From Chara braunii (lineage: Eukaryota; Streptophyta; Charophyceae; Charales; Characeae): a stretch of 35,022 bases of DNA. The notes beneath the pieces are model-generated. The model was not told where the DNA came from, did not search any database, and saw nothing but the letters and a program-made list of their open reading frames with translations. Both the position numbers and the translations under genes were made by a program. The stretch spans positions 22,788 to 57,809 of the forward strand of contig BFEA01000085.1 in assembly GCA_003427395.1 (NCBI GenBank). The letters run 5' to 3'. Of this stretch, positions 1 to 9,318 are shown in pieces (within the stretch, counting starts at the first letter, position 1; the number at the start of each line of letters is the position of its first letter).

Positions 1-11
1 AATAAAAAAAA

Positions 12-512
12 TCTAGGCTACCAGTCGGGCCGCCCAGGTCCCGGGTGGCCAGCCCGTGCAAGGATCAGGTAAGGTCCCAGCAAAAAAAAACAAAAAAAAA
101 ACAAAAATCCAAAAATTCTGAAAAAACACTATGTTATGCAGAAAAATAAACTGAACAACTTTTGCCTCAGGGTCACATCGAAATTCTTCACCAAATTTAA
201 AATAAAAAAATAAAATTCAAAACTATTTTATTATTATTATTATTTTTAATTATTTTGGCCCTTCCGGGCAAGTGACCCCGGGCCACTCTGGTAGCCTAGA
301 AAAAATATTTCTTTTTATTTTTTTTTCGATTTTCTAAATTTGATGAAGAATTTCGATGTGACCCTAAGGCAACAGTTGTTTAGTTTATTTTTTTGCATAA
401 CATCGTTTGTTTTCGGATCTTTTGGATTTTTTTTTTTTTTGGGCTGGGACCTTCCCTGGTCCTTGCACGGGCTGGCCACCCGGGACCCGGGCAGCCCGAC
501 TGGTAGCCTAGA
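12..512. mobile_element. Fold-back / long-TIR non-autonomous element
   Basis: The segment starts with tctaggctaccagtcgggc and ends with its near-complement (gactggtagcctaga). The arms, about 12-210 and 322-512, are imperfect inverted copies of each other over roughly 190-200 bp, including a GC-rich terminal part, an A-tract/T-tract and an AT-rich inner part. A third copy of the terminus (tggtagcctaga) lies near 289-300, so 12-300 could itself be a shorter TIR element whose inverted partial copy forms the rest. There is no coding capacity; the translatable frames here are mirror images from the two arms. The target duplication cannot be judged because only 11 bases lie to the left. The superfamily is unknown. 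Confidence 0.7.
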
Positions 513-519
513 TAAATTT

Positions 520-1070
520 TGAAATTTATTTCGCAAATTTTTGAAATAAAGTCAAATTTGAAACTAAATTACAGAAAGAATTTGATATAATAAAAATGTC
601 ATGTAACTTCTGAACAAAAAACGCCGGAATTGATTCTGATCACATCATTGGGAGAAAAGGAAATGAAGATTAATCCTATCGAATTAGGTCGAGATTCCTA
701 ACGGTAGAATGGGACGGCATAATCATACAAGCATAAAGAAAGACGATACGCGTCACACGTAGTAGAAATTTTAGATGATGTGACCAATCAGGTGGGAGAG
801 TAAGGGAGAGACGGGGGGATGGAGAGGAGGTAAGAGAAGAGGAAAAGGATGAGATATTTGGAAGGGAGGGAATTAGTGAGAGGGAGAGGAATAGACAATA
901 CCGCGCTCCCGGTCAGGCGGGAGCAATAGATGTCCTTCCTCCTAGTCGAGGAAGGTCTTGATTATACCCCTAAAAAGTCTCTCGATCGTTCCCCCGGTGG
1001 AACTTGCATCATGCTTGACTTCTTTCTAGTGTCTTGAGTGTGTCGAGGCTCATTTTCCCTCAGCCTTGGC
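520..1070. other. Non-coding stretch, no gene seen
   Basis: No plausible gene. The part at 790-890 is purine-rich on the plus strand. A short inverted repeat (cctcctagtcgaggaagg) sits near 939-956. Nothing else recognisable. Confidence 0.4.
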
Positions 1071-1078
1071 ACCCCCAT

Positions 1079-1102
1079 GCAGTCCGTTATTTCTCGGAGT
1101 GC
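1079..1102. repeat. Hairpin motif, copy 1
   Basis: gcagtccg and cggagtgc can pair across an 8-base loop with one mismatch. The motif recurs at 1623-1646 with a perfect 8-bp stem, and in both copies it is followed by a related string (gcagtWatggc in continuous reading). Function unknown. Confidence 0.5.
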
Positions 1103-1426
1103 AGTAATGGCCTTTTTCCTTGCCTCCTTGCCCCCTAACTTTACCCAAACAGAACAAAATAAAGCGGTCAATTTCCAAGCGCATCCGGCTCAATATTGGC
1201 TCCGGATGTACCTGAAACATGTTTTTTCCTCCCCTCTTGGAATCCGTTGCATCTCGGTTGCATGAGGCCTTGATTTTCTTTGTTTTTCTCAGTAAAATCT
1301 AAGGAAAATCAAGATAGTAGCCTTGGATGAATCCGGTCACAAATGTACCTCCCTTTCTTTTCTACCGTTAGTGACCTTTTTTTTCTTTTCTTTTCTTTTT
1401 CCTTTCTTTTTCCCTCCAAATTTGGA

Positions 1427-1452
1427 CAGTAGGGACTTGCCAGTCCCTACTG
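1427..1452. repeat. Perfect 11-bp hairpin
   Basis: cagtagggact and agtccctactg form a perfect 11-bp stem around a tgcc loop. It lies between two pyrimidine-rich tracts (1378-1417 and 1497-1542). It could be a fold-back or the remains of a small insertion; no TSD is evident. Confidence 0.55.
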
Positions 1453-1622
1453 ACGGCCAACTCACTCACTCCCTTTCATCCCCTTTTGTCTCATTCTCCC
1501 TCCTTTTTTCTCTCGTTTTTCTTTTCTTTTTCTTTCTTTTTCTGACATGCCAAGTGTAAACTAGCTGTTGAGGTTTTTTCTACGCCCTACATCTTGATTC
1601 AGGCCTAGTCGATGCCCAAGGT

Positions 1623-1646
1623 GCAGTCCGTTAATTCTCGGACTGC
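1623..1646. repeat. Hairpin motif, copy 2
   Basis: Perfect inverted repeat gcagtccg / cggactgc with loop ttaattct, the second copy of the motif at 1079-1102. The surrounding 1103-2040 has no supported gene; the apparent frames are short and overlapping. Confidence 0.5.
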
Positions 1647-2048
1647 AGTTATGGCACCCCCTTACTCACGGGAGCCCCGTTTCGCCACCGTTTGCTCCAA
1701 ACCGTGACCCCGCCTACTCCGATTTTCTCTTGGTAGCTTTTCTTTCTCATGGGGCCTCTCGAGGCTCCATTTTCTCTGGGGAGGCTGGTCTGAGATATTT
1801 CGGATTGCAGTCCACACCCTCCTACATTTCTTTGCTTTCTTGTAGAGGCCAATTGCTAGGCTCACATTGATTGCCGGAAGCGGTCAGCTATAGTTGCCAT
1901 GAAGAGACGAGGCTACCTCCCATCCCATCCTCACGTCAATACTCCTAGCACACTCCCTATTCCTACTATCCTACCTCAGTGTGACCAGCACTCAGGACCG
2001 TTACCCTACCAGTATGGAAGGGAACTTGGACCGAACATTAGTGACAGG

Positions 2049-2410
2049 CACCAGGGCTAGTGACCTAGCCCTAGCCCTGGTGGAAGCATAGTCGAACGAG
2101 CCTCGTCGCATGGGAACTTCGCATGTCAGGCTCAAGCAATCACCTATTAGCCTCTAAGTAGACCAACTAGTAACTCGCGTTGGTCGTGACCTCCTCCCAG
2201 CCCTATGGTTATATATATATGTGTGTGTGGGTATGTTCTGTATATATATGTGCCCGTAGGCTGTGTATATTTGTAATGTGTGTGGACACGTAGCAGACGC
2301 TGCTCCCCACCATGGAACATCTGCGAAATGAGTATCAGTGAGAGGTGCTCCTCTTACCTCCACCAGTACCTGTGTGAGTTATACATGTGTAGGTAGTGTG
2401 TATCCCCCTA
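2049..2410. repeat. Long direct repeat, copy A
   Basis: This block and 3576-4005 share extended similarity: a starting stem-loop (caccagggcta / tagccctggtg, 2049-2082), then tcgaacgagcctcgtcgca, a TA/TG microsatellite, and a shared tail ending in gtgtgtatccccctag. The copies differ by many substitutions and by microsatellite length, so the duplication is old. No coding function. Confidence 0.65.
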
Positions 2411-3148
2411 GAAGCAACTTGCCTCGACGCTGCTAAGGGGCGACTCTATGCGCCCTTAATCTGTTGCCAACGAATAAACAACCCTCCTCTAGAACCCGGT
2501 AATCAACTAGGGTTCCTTCCCCCCCAAAAGGACCCAGGACTCGCTTTGTCTATCCTTGGTAGTAGACTGTCTCCCACCTATCAGCAGATTCCAGTCATCG
2601 GCTAGGTACTTCCTATAGGGATCGGAAGGGACAAACTACAGACTCAGTAGGTGGTGGGCCATCATCCGTTCTTCAACTAGCCCCCAACCCTGTCCCTCCA
2701 ATGTGCATATCCTGGTTGTACCTGTAGTTAGTATCTGGGGTAGTGTCTCATGTGTGTGAGCTATGTATATATGTGTAGGTAGTGTGTATCCCCCTAGAGG
2801 CACCTTGCTTCGACGCTCCAATGGACCTACCCTATGCGCCCTTAATCTGTTGCCAACGAATAGACAACCCTCCTCTAGAACCCGGTAATCACCTATGGCT
2901 CCTCCCCCCCAAAAGGACCCATGCCTCGCTTTGTCTATCCTCGGTAGTAGACTGTCTCCCACCTATCAACAGATTCCGGTCATCGGCTAGGTAGTTCCTA
3001 TAGGGATCGGAAGGGACAGACTACAGACTCAATAGGTGGTGGGCCATCATCCGTCCTTCCACTAGCCCCTAGCCTTGTCGCTCCGATGTGCCTATCGTGA
3101 TTGTACTTGTAGTCAATAACTGGGGTAGTGTCTCATGGTGTGTGTGTA
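2385..3148. repeat. 386-bp tandem repeat, two copies
   Basis: The unit beginning atgtgtaggtagtgtgtatc starts at 2385 and again at 2771, a period of 386 bp. The units stay similar throughout (for example gcgcccttaatctgttgcca, then gggatcggaagggaca), with scattered substitutions. The first few dozen bases of the unit recur once more near 3975-4000 at the end of the long repeat copy B. Translatable frames here are shadows of the repeat. Confidence 0.7.
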
Positions 3149-3201
3149 ATATGTGGTAGAGACAAGCCTATTTGGACAGGACCCCCACAAAGCTCGGAAC
3201 C

Positions 3202-3256
3202 GGACTCGAACCTATTACCTACAATATGAGACTGGAGGGTTTTACCACGTGCACTA
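3202..3256 (-). repeat. tRNA-like SINE head or tRNA pseudogene
   Basis: On the minus strand there is an A-box-like string (tagtgcacgtgg) followed by an exact Pol III B box (ggttcgagtcc), spaced as in a tRNA gene. The anticodon and acceptor arms do not fold convincingly, so this is better called a tRNA-derived SINE head or a tRNA pseudogene than a working tRNA. Confidence 0.5.
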
Positions 3257-3500
3257 CCGTAGGAAGTGGATATAATGTGTGAAATATCTAGGCTGGGGGA
3301 GATCATCAGAGCGACCAAAGCCAACAACAGCAAGCAACCAACGTGAAGTCTCGACCAACACACAACACCCATGAATTAACCCCTTGGGTGGTGCGCAGGC
3401 AGAGTCTGTAATAGTACCATGCGTCAGCCCAGGGGAGTGTGTGTCCACCCGCGCATCATTCTAACGTCCTGTTGGTGTCCATGTGCGAGGCTGCAATCGA

Positions 3501-3564
3501 GTTTTGAACCCGCAACCTCATACCACAATGCGCATTTCCAACCAGTGCTCTAACCACTGAGCTA
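3501..3564 (-). repeat. Second tRNA-like SINE head or tRNA pseudogene
   Basis: Minus strand: canonical A box tagctcagtgg, then ttagagcac as in many tRNA D arms, and a damaged B box ggttcaaaac. The T stem is not complementary on its 3' side and no acceptor stem is found. A functional tRNA is unlikely. It lies just upstream of long repeat copy B. Confidence 0.55.
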
Positions 3565-3575
3565 CATGACAAACA

Positions 3576-3742
3576 TCAGGGCTAGTGACCTAACCCTGGT
3601 GGAAGCGTAGTCGAACGAGAACGAGCCTCGTCGCACAGGAACTTCGGACGCCAAGCTCAAGCAATCACCTATTAGCTTCAAAGTAGACTAATTAGTAACT
3701 CGCGTATCATCAGATAGTCGTGACCTTCTCCCACCCCTATGG

Positions 3743-3780
<38 letters not shown>

Positions 3781-3784
3781 TCAA

Positions 3785-3822
<38 letters not shown>

Positions 3823-4005
3823 ATGTTCTGTATATATATGTGCTCGTAGGCTATGTATATTTGTAATGTGTGTGGACCCGTAGTAGACGTTGCTCCCCAC
3901 AATGGAGCATCTGCGAAGTGAGTACCAGTGAGAGGTGCTCCTCTCACCTCTACCAGTACCTGTGTGAGCTATATATGAGTAGGTAGTGTGTATCCCCCTA
4001 GCTAC
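3576..4005. repeat. Long direct repeat, copy B
   Basis: Second copy of the repeat at 2049-2410. Its initial stem-loop is weaker (cagggcta / taaccctg) and its microsatellite is much longer. It ends at gtgtgtatccccctag, where copy A runs on into the 386-bp tandem unit, so copy B marks the same junction with different DNA to its right. Confidence 0.65.
3742..3822. repeat. TA / TG microsatellite
   Basis: Two (TA)n runs separated by a short cgtcaaa interruption, followed by (TG)n. It is the expanded form of the short TA/TG run in copy A. Confidence 0.9.
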
Positions 4006-5535
4006 GGCTCTCCCGTTGTCGGTGCGAATACCCTTACAAGGGTATCCGCCCTGGGTTTTTTAAAGCGACAGAGAATAAGTTGATCAAAAGTTTAAGTGTA
4101 CCGCGCAAAGCGCGGGCTGTCTGAGGCCTACGTTGACTAGATGGTTGACTAGATTAAAGAGTGTGTGGGCGCGTGGATTTGAGGCGCACATGATATTTCT
4201 ATCTGTTGATGATTGAAGAGCCGGCGTGGTAGCCGACCAAACTTTTATTTTTGATTAAACTAGGATTAAAAAGATTATGTTTCGTTGACCGATTGTGTTT
4301 GCCTGTGACTTGGGCATACATGCGGCGGGCGACGTCGACAACACTGTGATTTTGGAGACATTCGGTAAATCTGCGCGTCGCACTGTATCTGTTTATTTAG
4401 GCGTCCGCTGGAATTAGACCCAACCTTGGGCCTAACACTATTGGTTACGACGTCAAACTTTCATCATAGAGATTCAGGGATCGAGGTCGAGCGGCGACGA
4501 CGCGGGGATATCAGAGTGGCGCGAAGGGACCGAGGGGTTGACGGTCTGGCGAGGCTATCCCCCTTGGTTTTGTCGATGGCAGTGTCGGAACGATACTAGC
4601 AGTTCCTTTTCCTCGTCTGTCGTATGCTAACGATTAAAAAGTTCTGAAATATTTTATTTATTATAGTATTATGTTTATACTTCGGTGTTCCTTGACTCGG
4701 ACGAGACGCCGGATTTAAAGGTCGTTGCAGCAAGTCGGGGACTTGAGTGCGCATCTCCCTTGGTTGACCTACGAATTCGTGCGTGTCGGGGCGTTGGCGG
4801 ATTCCCCCTACCCCGCCCGTCTTTAAGCTTGGACTGGGGAGGTCAACATGCATAGGCTCCGTGGTCGTGGTTTCCCTCGCTTCCCACTTGGAGAGCGTTG
4901 ATAGCTTAAAGTGGAAGGGAATTGGAGAAAACATTCCGAATGGGACTGTGGGGCTGCAACCGGTGGATGGCGAGGGTTGCCAAGGATGCACCGTCCGCCA
5001 ACCACGATCTGCTGTGAGAGGTTTGAGTGTGAGCAGGCCCACTGGGACCCGACAGGTGGGACTGCTCCTAGGCATAGGCGGCCCAGGGCACTGTCAGGAG
5101 GCCCGCAGCGATACAGACGGTAGTGACTGATCCCACGAACCTGTACCACCAAGATCTGCACCGGGACCGCCCCACCCAGGCTCACGCTAAGGGTTTAGCG
5201 GCGGGCCCGTGTCCATGCTCGCTGGGTAGCAGAGCGGATCGGCCTTCAGGGCTGGTCGATTCGACAGGTAAGTTGTGACACACTCCTTACCGAGTTTCAA
5301 CTTCCTTGACTACCGTTCTGTTGTCTGAGGTAGTCGGCGCCCAGTATGATGCCTGTTTTAGTGCGTAGCGCAACGCACGAGGACACGAACGGGAGGACGA
5401 AGCAGGCTGGAAACGAGGTGGGACTGGGCGCTACATATGGAGGGTTGTACCTAGGCGCAGATATGGGGTACATACATCTAGAAGAAGTGGGGCGATGGCG
5501 GGACTGCGCAGGAGCGTGGCGGAGAGAGGAGTCAA
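4006..5535. other. Non-coding stretch, no gene recognised
   Basis: Several overlapping frames of 70-160 codons occur on both strands between 4596 and 5585, but none shows a recognisable domain and they overlap each other, which is typical of chance frames in GC-rich DNA. A perfect 8-bp hairpin (atacccttacaagggtat, near 4028-4045) is the only discrete structure noted. Confidence 0.35.
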
Positions 5536-6360
5536 GTGCTCATCCAACCTTTGATGAGAGCGGGCAAGTCCACTGGGGGGGTTAGTTTTGAGGATGGGCT
5601 GCATGGGAGCGTCAGCTGTAGAAAGATAGTAGAGATGAAAAGGAGTGAACCTGGCTGGGGTTCTGCGCTAGGTACAGCCAAAGTAGAGAAGGCGGGAGAC
5701 AAGCTGAGCGCAACTATGGACGGGTTGTTTGCCCGATCCTTCACGGATTTAGGTGGGGAAAGGCAGGATATAGGGGTTCTAAAGGATAGCGAATACAAAT
5801 CTACGCCTACTTTGAGGGGAAAGTGAGTAGAAAGCAAGATGAAAGGAAGATGAAGTGCGCTGAGTAGAGGCAATGGTGGAAATGGGAGGGAATGGTCATC
5901 GTGAAACTCAGTCGTTTCTCGATGAAATCGACCGAGGGAAGTAGAGTTGTGGGGGTTTTAGGTGCGGGCGATTTTAAATCTGATGTTAGTTCGAGTAGTA
6001 GATTAGTAAGTTAGGAGTTAGGGAGAAAAGCTCGTTCGGGAGATGGTGGAAGCTAGCTATGAAAGAGAAAGGATAGGAGGAAACTTAGGCGGTGGTGTGG
6101 CCGGGCGAATTCAATGGTGGGACTAGAACGGTGAAAGTAAGATTTAGGCATATCACGAGTCGATTAGTAGGGTCAGTTTTGAGGATGAGGGAGTGTGTAG
6201 ACAGGTAGAGGGGAAATGAAGTGCGCGGTGGTGTCGGGGGGTGAAGAAATAGCGAGAGAAGTGGGGGATAACTTACTCGATTCTATGAGGAGTCGAGCGA
6301 GTAAAGAGGCTGGTCAGGGGTTTTGAGATGTTCCGGAGGAGATGGTCGTGTCAGATTCTC
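5536..6360. repeat. G-rich degenerate repeat region
   Basis: Strings recur with divergence: ttagttttgaggatggg near 5582 and tcagttttgaggatgag near 6174, and gatgaagtgcgc near 5850 and aatgaagtgcgc near 6217. The composition is strongly purine-rich on the plus strand. It looks like an old, decayed repeat; no gene is supported. Confidence 0.3.
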
Positions 6361-6412
6361 GATTGAGGCAATGGTATGACATCTACGAGAGATAGGAACT
6401 GTGTGGGAAGAA

Positions 6413-6478
6413 GGGAAAAAAAAACAGGATGGATCTTTCCACGTTTTAGCGGAAGATTCATTCTGATTTTGTTTTTCC
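6413..6478. repeat. Conserved core inside an inverted repeat, copy 1
   Basis: A 40-base core at 6431-6470 (contains ttagcggaagattca) matches 8485-8524 with few differences. It is flanked by a small inverted repeat, ggaaaaa(n)aca on the left and tgtttttcc on the right. The same core at 8485 lies in the loop of a quite different, much longer inverted repeat. Confidence 0.5.
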
Positions 6479-6499
6479 TAACGATGGAAGTGGCAGCTC

Positions 6500-7800
6500 T
6501 TGATTTTTGCATGCATGGCGGGCAACGGGTAGGCTGCGTAATGGGGTAGCGACATGCATACAAGTAGGGATGGTAGTTATGAAAGAGGGAAAACAGCACG
6601 TACCTGGTCGATGAGGAGGCGTTGCAGGGTGAATCGAAAGTCGAGCTATATGCCGAACTGCAGCACCGCCAACGGACGCAGATTTAAGACTCCCCAAAGC
6701 GTCAGCCTGTCAAAACTCGGAACGTGGGCAAAGGGAGTCGGGACTGCCTAACTGAAGCAAGCTTACCATGGTCCAAATGGCTGCTCGTAATTGTGTAACC
6801 ATAGTCTGGAAGTTAAATAGAAAGGCGAGGTTGTGAGGGGGCGTACTTACCTGCTGGTTGTACTACCTATACTACAGACCGTGGGGGAGAGGGGTCAACT
6901 ACTGAACTGAAGACTCGTTCGTTGGCCTGTGGTGCCGTCAGTGCGGGACAAAGCAGATGGAGTTAGGCCGGCCGCGAGATCGCAAGTGTACCTGATAGTG
7001 AGTATGTCATTCATTTCATCAGCTTGTGCAGCAGTAGGTTAGCCGCGAAGGTGCAGGCTTGGCTATTTAGCCGGTATACTGTCCATACTGCCGCACAGAG
7101 AAGCAAGGTAGACTTTCCTATTCAGCCGGTACGTTGCTCATTTCGACATACCAAGTAGTGAGGAGCGAAGTAACGAGGCCTGGCTGTAAGCAGAGGTGCT
7201 TGTAAAGGCTTGGAGAGGATTGAACGTCCGGTATCTGCACACACTTCCCCGTTACACGACCAGCTTGGCCGCGCTCTCCTTCGTTACAAAGAGGGAGAAG
7301 ACTGGGTTTGTTTTGGTCCACAACTCGTGTCTCAAGCGGTGGCCAGGGCATTTCAGACCACGAACGATAAAAAGGGACTGAGGTTGTAGGAAGGGCTATT
7401 GCTGCGACTTGGAGGATCGCCCGAAAAATCAGCAAGTCAGAGGTTTGACTCCAGTTGACCGGGTTGTGGCGTGTGTTGGCCACCATTGCGGGGCCCTCAG
7501 GCGCACAAAGATTTAAAGGCCCTCTCATGGGAGTTGAGTTTGTCCCCCTCCTGTACCTCGAGAGTCTCAAACCCCTACTTTTGCCCTTCTTAATCTAAGT
7601 TTAATCCTATTACGAGAGGAAGGCGGCAGGCGGAATTGCAACCCGTAGGACCGCAACAAGACTTTGTGGGGAGTCAGCCCACCGATTGCGGGAGCTCTGT
7701 CGGAACTCAGGAGGCAGGGAATTGAAAGGTAACCATTGCTTCCCCTCTATAAACCCAGTTATAACCTTTATCTGTATTCCTTGTTACATTTTGACTGAAT
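6500..7800. other. Non-coding stretch, no gene recognised
   Basis: Frames at 7118-7570 (minus) and elsewhere have no recognisable motif and are judged chance. A short repeated string (agccggta) occurs near 7068 and 7125. At 7442-7452 there is a B-box-like string (ggtttgactcc) but no convincing A box upstream. Confidence 0.35.
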
Positions 7801-8042
7801 ACACTGCATGCCCCTTTACTTCGACTTTACGTTTGACTTTCAGGACGAAACCAGACTAAGGAATGTATGCATAATGTCAGTTTCAGTTTTATTGTCTGAC
7901 TGAAAGCGGACTGTGGGGTTGCATCTGGGGGGAGGATCGGAGGAAGGCAGTGTTGCTTGTTTGGCTGGGTCCTTCATGGCTGGGCAAGTTTCCATAGGTC
8001 TGGGGAGGCCAAGTGCTATGTTTATTTTTGAATTGCCTGGAG

Positions 8043-8831
8043 AACCCGACATGTTCCATAAGTTTGGGTGGTCTGGTTACTCTGACTTGAGAGGGCTGAC
8101 TGTGATTGACTTTTCAGGGACCAAGCATGTTCCATAAGTTTGGGTGGCTTGGTCGCCTTGTTTACTTTGGGTTTCTTTCAGTTTCTTTTGGTTCTAAACG
8201 AGGAGGTATGAGCATGTTCCATAAGTTTGGGTGGCTCAACCTCTCCCTGCTTTGGCTTTAAGAGAATGAATCAGCTTGAGGACCAACCATGTTTCATGAG
8301 TTTGGGTGGTCTTGGTCCAATGCCACGCACATGCTGGAACCAAAAGGCTATAACTTGGCTATACCTTACTACTATTTTATCTATGAACAAGCTAGCCAGG
8401 CAGGGTTCCATAAGTTTGGGTGGTCTGACTATGGGCCTCGCTGCACTACTCTTGAAATGCACAAAAGACAAAAATCATGTCGTTGTATCTTTCCATGTTC
8501 TAGCGGAAGATTCACTCTCATTTTGCACCTTTCAAGAGTAGTGCAGCGAGGCCCTATAGCTTATCACCAACTGAAGAGAGTATAAACTAAGAATAAATTT
8601 GTGGTACGAAGGGGCGGACTGAATCTTGAGCTAAAGATGATCGGTTCAGTTATATGCTACCTCAAAAGACGAAGTGCAGATAATTATATAAAGTTGGGAT
8701 ACTTAAATAGTTCAGGGCGACTAGGGTGGCTTAGTCATATGCCCAAAGAAGAGAAAAGTTGCAGTGCCCTGTGTTTGTGTATATTCAATGGCTGAGCTAG
8801 GCATGTTCCATAAGTTTGGGTGGTCTAGCTT
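8043..8831. repeat. Six hairpins with a conserved core and variable stems
   Basis: A core of about 22 bases containing ccataagtttgggtgg (one copy reads tcatgagtttgggtgg) occurs at 8050-8071, 8126-8147, 8213-8234, 8288-8309, 8401-8423 and 8802-8823, irregularly spaced. Each core is flanked by short arms that pair with each other but differ between copies: aacccga/tctggtt, gaccaag/cttggtc, gaggtatgag/ctcaacctc, ggaccaa/ttggtcc, tagccagg/tctgacta and gagctagg/tctagctt. Mismatches or bulges are at most one per stem, with a few G-T pairs. The pattern of changing but compensating arms points to a hairpin in RNA or single-stranded DNA, or to insertion at palindromic sites. No family is recognised. 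A degenerate seventh core may exist near 7985-8008. Confidence 0.75.
8433..8554. ncRNA. 25-bp perfect inverted repeat, possible small-RNA hairpin
   Basis: Arms 8433-8457 (starting gggcctcgctgcactact) and 8530-8554 are perfect reverse complements; a few more bases pair outside with single-base gaps. The 72-base loop holds the same core as 6431-6470. The size and perfect stem resemble a plant-like small-RNA precursor or a recent fold-back duplication. Transcription is not shown by the sequence, so the ncRNA label is tentative. Confidence 0.4.
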
Positions 8832-9188
8832 TATGCCTTATGTAACTTGGGTATAAAGGGACAAATCATTGAAAGATCATGAACTATTGTTTGATAAGGT
8901 TGACTTTGGGCTGGTGAGAGTACTTACCTTTGTGGTTTGGCTTGCATGTGGCTGAGTGAGATCACTACTTAGTCCGAGTTTCAGTTGCTTTAGTTGCTCG
9001 CCACGTGCTAAGAGCCATAGGAGTTAGTTTCAATTCTTGCATTTTCTGAGCTAAGTTTATTTCTACTTAGGTCGATTTCTGCATTTTTTGGGATCATTTA
9101 TTATACTTGGTCTTGTATGAATCTTGGTAAGCCACTTTCTCTACGGGAAGCGCTGCCGAAGGAGTTAGTCAGATTTTGTCTTTTTCAG

Positions 9189-9299
9189 GGTTCAATTTTT
9201 CTAACTTTTTTACTTTAGTAAAAATATGGAAAACCTCCTTTTCTAAAGGGAGTGCTGCCAAAATTTTTGCTAATTCAGGGAGTTAGAAAAAATTGGACC
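9189..9299. repeat. Inverted repeat with 17-18-bp arms
   Basis: ggttcaatttttctaac (9189-9205) pairs with gttagaaaaaattggacc (9282-9299), apart from one mismatch and one extra base. The spacer contains ttttctaaagggagtgctgcc, a diverged copy of the string around 9136-9160 (tttctctacgggaagcgctgcc). Again a recurring core sits inside arms. Confidence 0.6.
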
Positions 9300-9318
9300 T
9301 TGAGAAGTCGAAGTCAGT

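Noticed and set aside
340-522. Short frames on both strands in 315-536
   Set aside because: They lie in the right arm of the fold-back element and mirror the left arm; composition is T-tract driven and there is no domain.
3501-3564. Functional tRNA gene
   Set aside because: A box is good, but the B box and T stem are damaged and no acceptor stem pairs.
7118-7570. 150-codon minus-strand frame
   Set aside because: No motif, overlapping frames on the other strand and no family resemblance; treated as chance.
8043-8831. CRISPR array
   Set aside because: Repeats with spacers were considered, but spacing ranges from tens to hundreds of bases, the setting is eukaryotic, and the part that varies is the complementary stem, not a spacer.
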